A stretch of 64,000 nucleotides of DNA, taken from positions 248,001-312,000 of the forward strand of contig JANPZV010000005.1 of assembly GCA_024707365.1 (NCBI GenBank), in the 5' to 3' direction. The notes under the pieces were generated by a model that saw only the letters and a list, made by a program, of their open reading frames with translations, did not search any database and was not told where the DNA came from. The translations under genes and the position numbers were made by a program. The stretch's first letter is position 1. Every line of letters starts with the position of its first letter. Positions 10,249 through 20,128 of the stretch are shown piece after piece. Source of the DNA: Terricaulis sp. (lineage in GTDB: Bacteria; Pseudomonadota; Alphaproteobacteria; Caulobacterales; Aquidulcibacteraceae).

Positions 10249-11057
10249 AAATGACCCGCCAGGCGCGGCTCGGCCACGCCGAGGAAATGCAGGCCCTTCA
10301 GCGTCAGCAGAAGGCCGGCGAAGCTGAAGCCCAGAAGGAGCGGCAAGTGCGGAACTTCACCAAACATCAGCGCCCAGCGCGCGGTGTCGATGGAAAAGGC
10401 GAACGGATTGCTCCAGACCGCCCATTGCGGAATGACCGCCGGCAACGGAAACAGCACATTGCTCAGGAAAAACAGGTATTGCACCGCGATCGAGGCCAGC
10501 TTGCCGACATCCTTAAACGCCACCGTGAACACGGCAAGGATGATGCCCGCACCGAGAAACACCAAGGAAAGCGCAAGCGCCACGGCAAAGAACAGCACAA
10601 CGCCGAGCGGCGCAGGCCATTGCAGAAAACCCATCACCACCGCGCACACGACGAGACGCATGAAGAATTCGACCCAGGCCTGCCCCGCCGCCGTCGCCAC
10701 AACAGCCGCAAGCGGATAGCGCGACTGGGCCGCCACCTTGCCCTTGCCGACGATGGCGCTCATCGGCCCCAGGAACAAGGCCGTGTAATGATACCAGAGC
10801 GTCGCGCCGACGACGACATAGACCATGCCGTCGATGTGATCGCTGCCGGCGAAGACGCGCAGCTTGGCCAGGAAGATGTAAACCCCGAGCGGCACCAGCG
10901 GCAGCACGATCACCCACAAGAACCGCCCCGCAGTCTCGCTGCTGTCGGCGATCATGTCCTTGGTGATATCGACCCAGATTTGCCAGCGATAAGCCCACAG
11001 CTTGGCCAGCTGCGCGGCAATAACTTGTAATGATGACATGACGCGCGTTTTCGCCAT
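10245..11057 (-). CDS. polysaccharide ABC exporter permease, Wzm/KpsM-like
   Basis: 270 residues with about six hydrophobic segments (roughly 45-70, 80-105, 130-150, 155-180, 190-210, 240-260), preceded by a cytoplasmic N-terminal amphipathic stretch, as in ABC-2 type O-antigen and capsule exporters. It overlaps the ATPase gene by four bases, the usual wzm-wzt arrangement. ATG 11057 is used; an in-frame ATG at 11039 is an alternative, and neither has a strong ribosome binding site. It acts in the inner membrane. Confidence 0.85.
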   Translation of the reverse strand: MAKTRVMSSLQVIAAQLAKLWAYRWQIWVDITKDMIADSSETAGRFLWVIVLPLVPLGVYIFLAKLRVFAGSDHIDGMVYVVVGATLWYHYTALFLGPMSAIVGKGKVAAQSRYPLAAVVATAAGQAWVEFFMRLVVCAVVMGFLQWPAPLGVVLFFAVALALSLVFLGAGIILAVFTVAFKDVGKLASIAVQYLFFLSNVLFPLPAVIPQWAVWSNPFAFSIDTARWALMFGEVPHLPLLLGFSFAGLLLTLKGLHFLGVAEPRLAGHL

Positions 11058-11200
11058 TAGGCCGTAAGATAGGATTACACCCTTTGGACGCCGGCTTGTC
11101 CATAGCAGGCGCTGCGAGGGCGGCGTTGCCGTGGGGAGGACGCTTGTGTAAGTTGGCGCCCCCGCGCGGGCCCCTCCGCCAGAAGGGGGCGGAAGGCGAT

Positions 11201-11902
11201 ATGCTCGGGTTTGTGACGAAAGAACAATACTGGGCCGCGGAAGACGCCGGGGTCCTTTCGCTCTACGAGATGGACGATTGGTGGCACATCAAGACCATCC
11301 AGGACGCCGTCGTTCTCCACCGCTATAAAGATTTCTCCGGCAGGCGCATCGCCGATATCGGCAGTTCCGAAGGCCGCATCGTCCGCCATCTGGCCAAGAA
11401 GAATAAATGTTATTGCATCGACGGCCTGGTGGAACATTCCGGCGGTGTGGGCAAGTTGCCGAAAATCCCCGGTGCTAAGAATATCGTCGCTACAATCGGC
11501 GAATTCAGTTCCGACGTCCCCGAGGCGCATTTCGACGCCGTTTACTCTATCTCCGTGGTTGAGCATGTTCCCGACGCGATGGTTGAAGATTTCTTCAAGG
11601 ATTGCAGACGCATACTCAAGCCCGGCGGCGAAATGATGCATCTGATCGATCTTTACGTTGAGACGGATCCGTCCCAAAACGCCGCCGTCAACCAACGCCT
11701 TGAACTATACCGCAAAGCGTTCTCGCTCGGCTTTGAACCGCTAGGGGAAATTCTGCCGCCGGGAGGGATCGCGTTCGACTGCCGCTACGCGAGCAATCCC
11801 GACAACATGATGAACCGCTGGAACAAAAGCGCGCCCGGCCTGCGCGAGAAACGTCTTCGATCGCAGGCTTGCACGCTGATCATGCTCGCGCGCCGCACAT
11901 AA
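11201..11902 (+). CDS. class I SAM-dependent methyltransferase
   Basis: 233 residues from ATG 11201, which has GGAAGG six bases upstream; the open frame extends to 11084 but that part overlaps the promoter region and is not protein-like. RIADIGSSEGRIV (about 48-60) is the SAM loop, YSISVVEHVPDAMVEDFF follows motif II-III, and RILKPGGEMMHLID is the typical post-motif. This is the Methyltransf_11/23 layout. It is divergent from the exporter permease gene and 13 bases before the second giant gene, with which it is probably cotranscribed. Confidence 0.8.
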   Translation: MLGFVTKEQYWAAEDAGVLSLYEMDDWWHIKTIQDAVVLHRYKDFSGRRIADIGSSEGRIVRHLAKKNKCYCIDGLVEHSGGVGKLPKIPGAKNIVATIGEFSSDVPEAHFDAVYSISVVEHVPDAMVEDFFKDCRRILKPGGEMMHLIDLYVETDPSQNAAVNQRLELYRKAFSLGFEPLGEILPPGGIAFDCRYASNPDNMMNRWNKSAPGLREKRLRSQACTLIMLARRT

Positions 11903-11915
11903 GATTCGGAAGGTC

Positions 11916-14900
11916 ATGAAGAAGACCGTAGCTTTCTATCCGTCGATCCACGATCAGAACGATCTGCCGCCCCTGCTCGGGCGCCTCACATGGCACCTGT
12001 GGCCTTGGCGCGCGCAGATTGACGCGATCAAGCTTTGGTCGCCTGCCTTGCCCGATGCGATCGGCGCCGGCGCGCTTGGGCTCGATCCGGCGATCGATGC
12101 GCAATATGCACAATTGCGCGGGCTGATCCAAACAGCGGCGCCCGCGGGCGATGAAGAAGCGAAAGCGGCGTTGATCGCCGCGCCGCCGGCGCTCGTATTC
12201 GTGTGGCGCGCGCCGCGCACGACCGCCGAGCGCGCAGCCCTGACGGCGCTGCGCGAAGCGGTGGAGGACAATGGCGGCCTCGTCTACGTGGTCGATCGCG
12301 ACGCCACGCAATATGAGGGCTCCTATCTGCTGTGGGGCTGCTATAACACGTTCGGCGACGAAGCCGCCTATGTCGGCGAATGCCGCGGCAAGTTCGATGC
12401 GCTGAAAAGCAAGGTGAAGCACGATCGGGCCTATGTGTTCGGCACCGGCCCTTCGCTCGATCTCGTGCCGCAATGCGATCTTTCGGACGGCGATTCCATC
12501 GTCTGCAATTCCACCGTCGCCAACGAAGAATTGCTCGATCGGCTGAACCCCATCGCCATCGTCGCCGGCGATCCGATCTTCCACGCCGGCTGCTCGCAAT
12601 ATGCCGGCGAATTCCGCGCCAAGCTGCGCGAGGCGCTGGAGAAGCGCGACGTCTTCTTCGTCACCGTGATGCGCGATTATCGGCAGCATCTGGCGCAATT
12701 GCCCGAGCACCTGCACGAGCGCGTGATCGCCCTGCCCTTCGCGGACGATAAGAAGCGCTTCCGCTACAAGTTCGACGAAGACTTCCGCATCTCGCCGGAA
12801 GGCAATGTGCTCATGCTGCTGCTGCTGCCGCTGGCGGCGGCGCTCTATGATCATATCAGCATCGGCGGCTGCGACGGGCGCCCCGCGTCTGAGAACCAGT
12901 ATTTCTGGAGCCACCACAAATCCTCGCAATTCTCCGAGGACAAGATGCGCAACATCAAGGAGGTTCACCCCGCCTTCTTCGTGCGCTCCTACGACGATCA
13001 TTACGCATCGCATGTGGCCGATATTCAGCGCGTGGTCGATGCGCTGGAGAATGACGGCAAGCGCATCGACGCGCTGACGCCCTCCTATATCCCCGCGCTG
13101 GCGCAGCGGCTCGTCTGGTCGGCGCGCGCCTTCTCGCCTGCGGCGCAGAAGCCGGCGCTGCTGGTTTCCGTCAATCCAGACGCCACGGACGAATACGGCC
13201 ATTGGTTGAGCTACGATCGCCGCATGGCCGAGGAAGCGGCGCGGCGCGGCGTGGCTTTCGTCGCGCTCGGCAACAACAAGCTCGCGGACGCGGCGCTGGC
13301 GCGCACGCCCTATCTGCGCCGCGCGTTCGAGCATGAGACATGGGGCGCGGGCAATCAGCCGCTGCACAAGATTTCGTTGCCGCGCTTGGCCGAGTTTGAG
13401 CAGACATTGCGCAAGCACGTCGCCGCCATTCGCGCCGAGCGGCCCGATCACGCGATCGCGTCTATTATCTCTACACCGGCAGCCTGCCGCATGCGCTGGC
13501 GATGTATCGCATCGCGCGCGACAATCCCGACGATTGCTTCGTCGTGAACACGTTCTGGACCTCGACAATGGATTGCGAGGCCGATGGCTACATGGCGCAA
13601 TGGGGCGAATTCTTGCGCCGCGCGCAGGCCATGCCCAATCTGCGCATCCACGCGCTGACGCCGCAATTGCGCGTGATCATCGCAAAGCACACGGGCGTGC
13701 ATCTGCCGCTGATGGGCCATCCCAATCCCAGCATGCGCCGCCCCTTCGACCATGCCGCGCCCCCGCGCGCGGCGGACGCGCCCTTCACCGTGATGTTTCC
13801 CGGCGGCATGACCGAGGAGAAGGGCTTCCGCGACATTCCCAAGATCCTCGCCGCCATCCGCCGCAATTCCACGCTCGATAAAGCCCGGCTCGTCGTGCGC
13901 GCCACCAACACCGCCGGCGTGATCGACCGTGCGCGCGATCCCACCGCGCGCAAGATCGAGGCGCTGGCCGAGACGGTGGATTCGGTGATGGACGCCGAGG
14001 CGTTCCTCGATTGGCTCGCGGGCGCCGACGTCGCCGTGCTGCCCTATCGGGCGCAGCAATGGCGCTACCGCAATTCCGCGCTGGCGATCGATCTGCTTTA
14101 TCTCGGCGTGCCGCTGGTGTGCTGCAAAGGCACCTGGCTGGCCGACGTGCTCGATCAATGCGGCGGCGGCCTTGCCGTGGACGACGACGACGCGGAGGCC
14201 TACGCCGCCGCGATCAGCGCCATCCGCGCCGATCTCCCGCGCTTCAAGGAAGCCGCGCGCCGCGCGGCCCAGCGCTATCACACCAGCAATTCCTGGCCGC
14301 AATTGATCGACAGCGTGCTCGCGCCGGCCGTGGCCCCGCGCGAGACGCCGCCGGCGGGCGAAGCCGAAGCCGATCGCTACGCGCCGATCCATTGGTGGCC
14401 GGGCGCGGCGCCGTTGGCTGCGCCGGCCTATCAGCCGCCGGCCGATCCCGAAGCGCCGCGCGCCTCCGTGGCGCGCCGCTTCGCCGGCTTCGCCTGGTTC
14501 CAGCTGACGCGCTCACGCCGCGTGCAGGCGCTCGGCCTCGCCGGCGCGGCGCTGGCGGCGGGCGCATTGAGCGGGCTCGCCCCGCTTGAACCGATCCGCG
14601 TGCATCTGGGCGTGCTGGCGCTTGCCGCGTTCGCTGCGGCGGGCGGCGCGGTTGTCGCGCGCTTCCTGCTCGAATATGCCGAAGCCGTGCGCGCGCGCTT
14701 GGCCGCGCGCTCGGAATCGATCGCCGACATCGCCGCCAGCGCGGGCCAGGCGCTCGCCGCGAACGGGCCGGTCAAGAAATTCGCGCTCGGCCTCGTCGCC
14801 GGGGGCGGCCTGCTTTGGCTTGGCTTTTATGGGCTTCGCCTCGCCGATCTTGCCTCGCAATCGGCGCTGGATGTGGCGTTCTGGTTGGGCGGCGGGCTTT

Positions 14901-16393
14901 CCGTTCTGGCGGCGGGCGGCGTGCTCGCCCTGCAAACGGCGATGCACGCCGGCAAGCGCATCACCGCGCGCCAGCGCATTGCGCGCGAGATCGAGGAAGG
15001 CGACCGCACGCGCGCACTCGCCGCGCAAATCGGCGCCGATCTGCGCCAAGCGCTCCACGGCGAGATCGGCAAGGTCAATACAGCGCTGCACGACGCCGCG
15101 CGCCGCGAGCGTGGGCTGGAGATCAGCAATCTGCGCCTCAGCCGCGAACTCGAGGCGGTGAGAACCGGCGTCATGCAATCGGCGCGCACGCTGGACGCCA
15201 AGCTTACGGAAGCCGCCGCCGCCAGCGAAGCGCTGCAAGCGAAGCTAGAGCAGATCGAAGCCCAGGAATCCGCCCTCGACGGGAAACTTGAGGTGATCGC
15301 GCTGGAGCAGGCCAAGCTCAGAAAGCGTATCGCGCTGCTGCAAACCGCCGAGAAAAACCGCGGCGAAAAGCTCGACGCATTGGCGGCCACGGACGCAAAG
15401 ATCGCCAAGCGCGTGGCGCGCATCATGGCGTCAACCGACGGGCTGGGCGAAAAACTCGACGCCGTGACCACGCAAGCGGTCAAGAAAGCGAAGGCGTCCG
15501 ATGTGCTGAAGCAGCGCATGGACAACCTTCAGAACGAAGTGCGCGCTGTCGCCAGCGGCGGCTATCATGGCGTCGAACGCTTCATCCCGAAGGCCGAGTT
15601 GGAAGCCTTGGCCTCGCTGCTCGCCCAATCGTTCAACATCGCCGTCAGCGGCCGCACGCTGGGCTACATGACGCACCAGATCCGCCGCCTGGAAGCCGAT
15701 GGCGAAGGCCGTATCGCCACATCGATGTCGGACATGCTGGTTCGCACGGCGGTGCTTCTCGCGGTGGAGCGCAAGCAGCCGGCGCTTATGGAAATCGGCA
15801 CGCTGTTCGGCCTCGGCGCGGCGGCGATGTGGGCGGTCGCCCGCCCGCAATTCGAGCGCGTGACGCTGACGCTGATCGATCCGCTGGACGGCTATTACGG
15901 GCGCGATTTCGTACCCAACCAGGAAGACATCGTCACCGGCGTGCCGGTGACGCGCGAGACGCTGGAGCACAATCTGCGCAAGGCCGGCGTGCCCGAGGAG
16001 GACGTCGCCGTCATCCAGAATCTCAGCCAATCGCCCGAGGCGCTGGCCGAGGCCGCCAAGCACCGCTACGATGTGCTGATCATCGACGGCGACCACACCT
16101 ATGAAGGCGCGCAGCGCGATTTCCTCAATTACGCGCCTTTCGTTCGCCAGGGCGGCTTCATCATCTTCGACGATTACGGCGGTAAAGCCTGGCAAGGCGT
16201 CACCGATTTCGTCGATGATCTGATGGCCGAAACGCCCAATCTGGAAAAAGTGCTGCTGCACAGCCGCACCCTGGTGTGCCGCGTGATCAAGCCGGTGGCG
16301 CAGGCCGCACCGAAGCTGGACGGCGCGCAAGGCGCCGCGAACGGGCAAGCCGAAGCTCAGGCCGCCGCGGGGGCCGCGCCGTCCAGGGCCTGA
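11916..16393 (+). CDS. giant membrane glycan enzyme: MptE-like, GT4, transmembrane block, coiled coil, methyltransferase; one frameshift
   Basis: About 1490 residues if one missing base near 13455-13461 is restored (the second frame begins VYYLYTGSLPHALAMY). Domains in order: about 120-360 MptE/DUF115-like (VFGTGPSLD near 173, then VAGDPIFH); about 400-805 a GT4-like glycosyltransferase (VMFPGGMTEEKGF near 625, then VLPYRAQQWRYRNS and ALAIDLLYLGVPLV); about 850-1025 four hydrophobic segments; about 1030-1215 a long Ala/Lys/Glu-rich coiled coil; about 1240-1470 a class I methyltransferase (MEIGTLFGLG, then LIIDGDHTYEGA and FIIFDDYGG). The layout suggests a membrane-tethered chain-terminating or chain-length-controlling enzyme beside an ABC exporter, by analogy with O-antigen WbdD; this role is inference. 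It ends 37 bases inside the convergent GT2 gene. Confidence 0.75.
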
Positions 16394-17427
16394 TCCACGA
16401 AGGCGCGCAACGCCGCGGCGAAGGCGCGGTGCGCCGCCAGCCTTTCGGCCAGCGCCAGCAGCGCGCCGATGCGCCCGCACACCTGCTCGCACAGCGCCGC
16501 GCCGCCGCGCCGCTTGAGATAGATCCGCACCGCCGCGATCCACAAATCCTGCGCTGACATGCGCGCCGGCGCAGCGGCGGCGTATTTGACAAGCGCATCG
16601 CAGCGCGCGGCGGCTTGCTCGACCGCCGCCGCCTCGGCGTCACTCAGCACAAGCTTCAGGGCGAGATCATAGAGCAGCGCCAATTGGCGCGGACGCACGC
16701 TGGCCTCACTCCAGCCCGGCGCGGCCGCATCGCCCTTTGGCGCAGCGAAGCTTTGCAGCAGCGCGATGAGCGCATGGGTATGGGTGATCAGGTTGCGGTT
16801 CACCGTCGAGGCGCGCCGCCAGCGATAGCAGAACACCTCCGCCTTGAGCGGATGCAGCAAAGCGCCGCCGCGCAGCAGCTTGATCAGATATTCCCAATCC
16901 TCGCCATGCTTGTGCGCAGGGTCGAAGCGGACTTGGCGCAGCAGCGCGCCCTCGCCGATCACAGCGCCGATATGCGCCGAAAGATCGAAGGCGTTGGCGA
17001 AGCGGCGCACGCCGCTGGTGCGGCCCATCGGCAGGTTCAGATTTTCGCCCTCCGGCCCGATCACGCGCCACGCGCCCGCCGCGAGCGCGCCCTTGCAGGC
17101 TTCAAGCCCGGCGATGCGCTGCGCCAGCGAATCCGCAGGCAGAAGATCGTCAGCATCGAGGAACGCAACGAAGCGCCCCGCGCTCTGCTCCAGCCCGACA
17201 TTGCGCGCGCTGGAGACGCCGCGGCCCGCGTTCGCGGCCAGCTTGAAGCGCGGATCGGCGGCCGCGTGCGCGGCGGCGATGGCGGGGCTTTGATCGGTCG
17301 AGCTGTCGTCAACGACGATCGCCTCGAAATCGGCCATTGTCTGCTGGGCGAGGCTGTCCAGCGCCGCGGGCAGATAGCGCGCGGCGTTGCGGACAGGAAC
17401 GATCACGCTCACCAGCGGCTGTGTCAC
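16357..17427 (-). CDS. family 2 glycosyltransferase
   Basis: 356 residues. VSVIVPVRNAARYL at the N-terminus, VVDDSSTDQS, then ARNVGLEQSAG and FLDADDLLP (the DxD metal/nucleotide site near 90) are the GT-A GT2 hallmarks; HKHGEDWEYLIKLL supplies the ED acceptor/catalytic region. The C-terminal third is helical and Ala-rich with no assigned role. It converges on the giant methyltransferase gene with a 37-base overlap. It probably adds one sugar of the surface glycan; donor and acceptor are unknown. Confidence 0.85.
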   Translation of the reverse strand: MTQPLVSVIVPVRNAARYLPAALDSLAQQTMADFEAIVVDDSSTDQSPAIAAAHAAADPRFKLAANAGRGVSSARNVGLEQSAGRFVAFLDADDLLPADSLAQRIAGLEACKGALAAGAWRVIGPEGENLNLPMGRTSGVRRFANAFDLSAHIGAVIGEGALLRQVRFDPAHKHGEDWEYLIKLLRGGALLHPLKAEVFCYRWRRASTVNRNLITHTHALIALLQSFAAPKGDAAAPGWSEASVRPRQLALLYDLALKLVLSDAEAAAVEQAAARCDALVKYAAAAPARMSAQDLWIAAVRIYLKRRGGAALCEQVCGRIGALLALAERLAAHRAFAAALRAFVDQALDGAAPAAA

Positions 17428-17595
17428 GAAGAAAACCCTCCAGGCGGCTTCAGCTTAGCAAGCGCACGCCGATGCTCCAACCGCCGCCGCCAAAGCGGGG
17501 AAAGGCGGCGCGCCTATCCCACAGCGCGGGGGCCGCAAAGCCTGAAAAATCAGCATTCGCCCGCTCATCTACCAGACCGGCGCCGGAGATCGGCG

Positions 17596-18770
17596 ATGTT
17601 GGCGCCCATGCCAACAGACACCTCCCCCCATCTCGGTTTCGCCTATCTCGCCGCCGGCCAGGCGCAAAAGCACGTCACGGTCAACGAAGCGCTGCAAAAG
17701 CTCGACGCGCTGGTGCAGCTGAGCGCCATCTCGCAGACGACCGCCGCCGAGCCCGCCGCCCCGAGCGACGGCGACATCTACATCCTTCCCCCGGCAAGAC
17801 CGGCGCTGCATGGGGTGCGATGGCGAACGGCGCGCTCGCTTATTATCGCGACGGGTTCTGGGAAGAGATCGCCCCGCGCGAAGGCTGGATCGCGTTCGTC
17901 AAAGATGCCGACGCTGTATCGGCCTATGACGGCGCCGATTGGGCCAACCTGTTCTCGGGCTACGCCAAGCTGGGCGCAGCCAACGCCTTCACCAATGGCG
18001 CGCAGAAGATCAGCCTTGCCGGCGGCGGCACGGTGGCGTTCGACATCGAAGGCGAAGGCGTCACGCTGCAACACTTCACGCGCTATTCAAACGATGCGGG
18101 CGCGCCGCAATTTGTGTTCCGCAAAGCGCGGGGCGCTTTGGGTGCGCCTGCAACGATCAACAGCAATGACGCGCTGGCCACGATCAGCCTGCAAGGCCAT
18201 ACGGGCGCGGGCTTCGTTTCCGGCGTGAACCTCACGGCGCAAGCGATCGCCGCCGCGCCGGGCGCGGGCGACATGCAATCGCGCTTTAGCATCGCCACCT
18301 GCGGGCCGGGCTCGGCCTCCGCGTCCGCGCGCCTGCATCTGGGCGAAGGGCTCTACATGCAGGGCGCGAGCGGCGGCGACAAAGGCGCCGGCACGATCAA
18401 CGCGACGGCGATCTATGACGACAACCTGCTGCTGACCTGCGGGCCCGTGGAGCTGATGCGCGAGGGCGCGGTGGATTTCGCCAAATGGGACGCGCTGGCG
18501 CCCAAACGCGGCCACTCAGCGATGCGGCGTTTCCAAAAGATGCTCGACGAAGGCTTCGATCCGCGCGATCCGGCAAGCTATTGCGCGCGCCTCGCCGCCG
18601 ATGGCGCGGTGCCCGGCCTCATCACCGAGAGCGAATGGCGCGCCCTGGCGGACCGCGGCGAAAAGCCGGATGTCGGCGCCGCGATCACGCGCACCTTTCT
18701 GGCGCTCGACATGCTGGCCGTCGCCTTCGCCGCCGCGGTTGAACGCATCGCCGCGCTTGAGGCGCGTTAG
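17596..18770 (+). CDS. DUF2793 tail-fibre-like protein, frameshifted
   Basis: About 391 residues. The first ~110 match the DUF2793 pattern (GFAYLAAGQAQKHVTVNEAL, LDALVQL, IYILPPGKTGAAWGAM, PREGWIAFV), a domain of phage and gene-transfer-agent tail proteins and of alphaproteobacterial surface loci. One C is missing from the C5 run at 17788-17792, which splits the frame. The rest is Gly/Ala/Asn-rich and beta-like, ending in a short helical segment. Start ATG 17596 has CGGAGA upstream; ATG 17608 is an alternative. No capsid or other tail gene is nearby, so it probably acts at the cell surface; what it binds is unknown. Confidence 0.75.
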
Positions 18771-18791
18771 AGCGTGCTGAATATTGAAATT

Positions 18792-18905
18792 CGTCATTCC
18801 GGGGCTTCGCGGCACGCGCAGAGCCCGGAACCCAGGGGCAAACGCACGGCGCTTAGTCACTACCTGGGTTCCGGGCTCAATGCTTCGCATTGCCCCAGAA
18901 TGACG
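18792..18905. repeat. REP-like palindromic intergenic repeat
   Basis: Nested inverted repeats. The outer arms CGTCATTCCGGGGC (18792-18805) and GCCCCAGAATGACG (18892-18905) pair with one mismatch; the inner arms GAGCCCGGAACCCAGG (18821-18836) and CCTGGGTTCCGGGCTC (18863-18878) pair perfectly. It lies between convergent genes and would fold into a long hairpin, so it could end transcription in both directions. The CGTCATTCCGGGG edge is reminiscent of dispersed palindromes in alphaproteobacterial genomes. Confidence 0.7.
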
Positions 18906-18913
18906 AGGGTGAT

Positions 18914-19999
18914 TCACTTTGAATGCAACCCGCTCCAGAGCGCTTCCGTTTCAAGCCAGCCCCAATGATCGGCGTTCCATTCCGCCGTCGCGCGCGCATG
19001 CGCCGCCGCAGCTTTTGCGGCGCGCGCGGCGGGATCGTCCAGCATCGCCTGCAACGCGGCGGCGAACGCCGCAGCGTTCGTCGCTTCGGCGATCCAGCCC
19101 GCCTCCCCGATCTGCTCGGCCAGCGCGCCCACGGGCGTGGCCACGCACGGTTTGCCCAGCGCCAGCGCCTGCGCGACGGCGCCCGATTGCGTGGCGGATT
19201 GATACGGCGCGAGCATAACGTCGCTTTCCGCGATCAGCGTCTCCATCTCCGCATCGCTCAGCCAAGCGCGGCGCGCCGCCACGCCCTCATAGCCTTGCAA
19301 CCGCGCCAGCATGGCCGCATCCAGCGCCGGCCCTTCACCGACGATGCGCAGACGCCAATCGGCGCGCGTGCGAAGCGTGGCGAGCGCATCGGCCAGGATG
19401 TCGAGGCCCTTGTAGCGGATCATGCGCCCCGCCAGCAGCAGGCGCACCTTGCCTGTGGCCGCCTGGCCGGCGGATGGCTCGAACACCGATTGCAGCGGCG
19501 CAACGCGCGCGCGGACGCCTTGCGCCGCCAATTGCTCCGCCGCGTAGCGCGAATGCGCGACGACATGCGCGGCGCGGCGCAGCAATACTGCTTGCGTCAC
19601 CCGCTGCATCGTCGCGGCGTAATCGCCAGGATGCGGCGCAGGATCGTGTGCGCAATACACCAGCGGCTTCTTCAGGCCGAGCGAAAGCGGCGCGGCGGCG
19701 GCGAAATTCATCGGCAGGATCACGGCGTCCGCATCGGCGGCGTGCGCGGCCAAGGTGCGGCCCGATTGGGCCAGCCCGCTGAGCGTCGCCCACGGGCGGC
19801 GGCGGTCGGAGCGTATGTCGGCGCTCAGCACGTTGAGGCCGAGATCGCGCGCCCATGCGGCTGTCGGATCGTCCGCGCGCAGCGAGAGCGCAACCGCCTC
19901 GGCGCCGAAGCGCAGCGAAAGCCGGCGCGCCAAGCGTACGGCGAACTGGCTGCCGCCGCCCCCACCGGACCAGAACCAGATCAAAAACCGCCGCGTCAT
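18914..19999 (-). CDS. family 4 glycosyltransferase (GT-B)
   Basis: 361 residues. The N-terminal Gly-rich loop WFWSGGGGGSQFA is the acceptor-side glycine loop; RVAPLQSVFEP and LLLAGRMIRYKGLDILADAL mark the start of the donor domain, with the usual E-x7-E region at ESDVMLAPYQSATQSG and ALALGKPCVATPVGAL. ATG 19999 is preferred over an in-frame TTG at 20005; GAGGGG lies about 14 bases upstream. It probably transfers a nucleotide-activated sugar, possibly GDP-mannose given the divergent neighbours. Confidence 0.85.
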   Translation of the reverse strand: MTRRFLIWFWSGGGGGSQFAVRLARRLSLRFGAEAVALSLRADDPTAAWARDLGLNVLSADIRSDRRRPWATLSGLAQSGRTLAAHAADADAVILPMNFAAAAPLSLGLKKPLVYCAHDPAPHPGDYAATMQRVTQAVLLRRAAHVVAHSRYAAEQLAAQGVRARVAPLQSVFEPSAGQAATGKVRLLLAGRMIRYKGLDILADALATLRTRADWRLRIVGEGPALDAAMLARLQGYEGVAARRAWLSDAEMETLIAESDVMLAPYQSATQSGAVAQALALGKPCVATPVGALAEQIGEAGWIAEATNAAAFAAALQAMLDDPAARAAKAAAAHARATAEWNADHWGWLETEALWSGLHSK

Positions 20000-20128
20000 T
20001 CGCAAGACGCCTACCCCTCAAAGATCAGCCCAACAAGCGATCTCGTTGGCCCCGCGGCGCGGCGCGGCCCACTTGCCCCCTCTAGGCGCGTCTGTATGAT
20101 CGCTACTTCCGTTTCAGGTAGTGCGTCG

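Noticed and set aside
11880..13568. 562-codon open frame on the minus strand
   Set aside because: His/Arg/Ala-rich antisense shadow of the giant plus-strand gene, with no recognisable domain.
16615..17595. Long plus-strand frame leading into the DUF2793 gene
   Set aside because: Antisense to the GT2 gene; the DUF2793 family begins at about 17596.
18923..20128. Very long in-frame extension upstream of manC suggesting a fusion protein
   Set aside because: It is antisense to the GT4 gene, Arg-rich and motif-free; manC family proteins start at the ATG near 20129.
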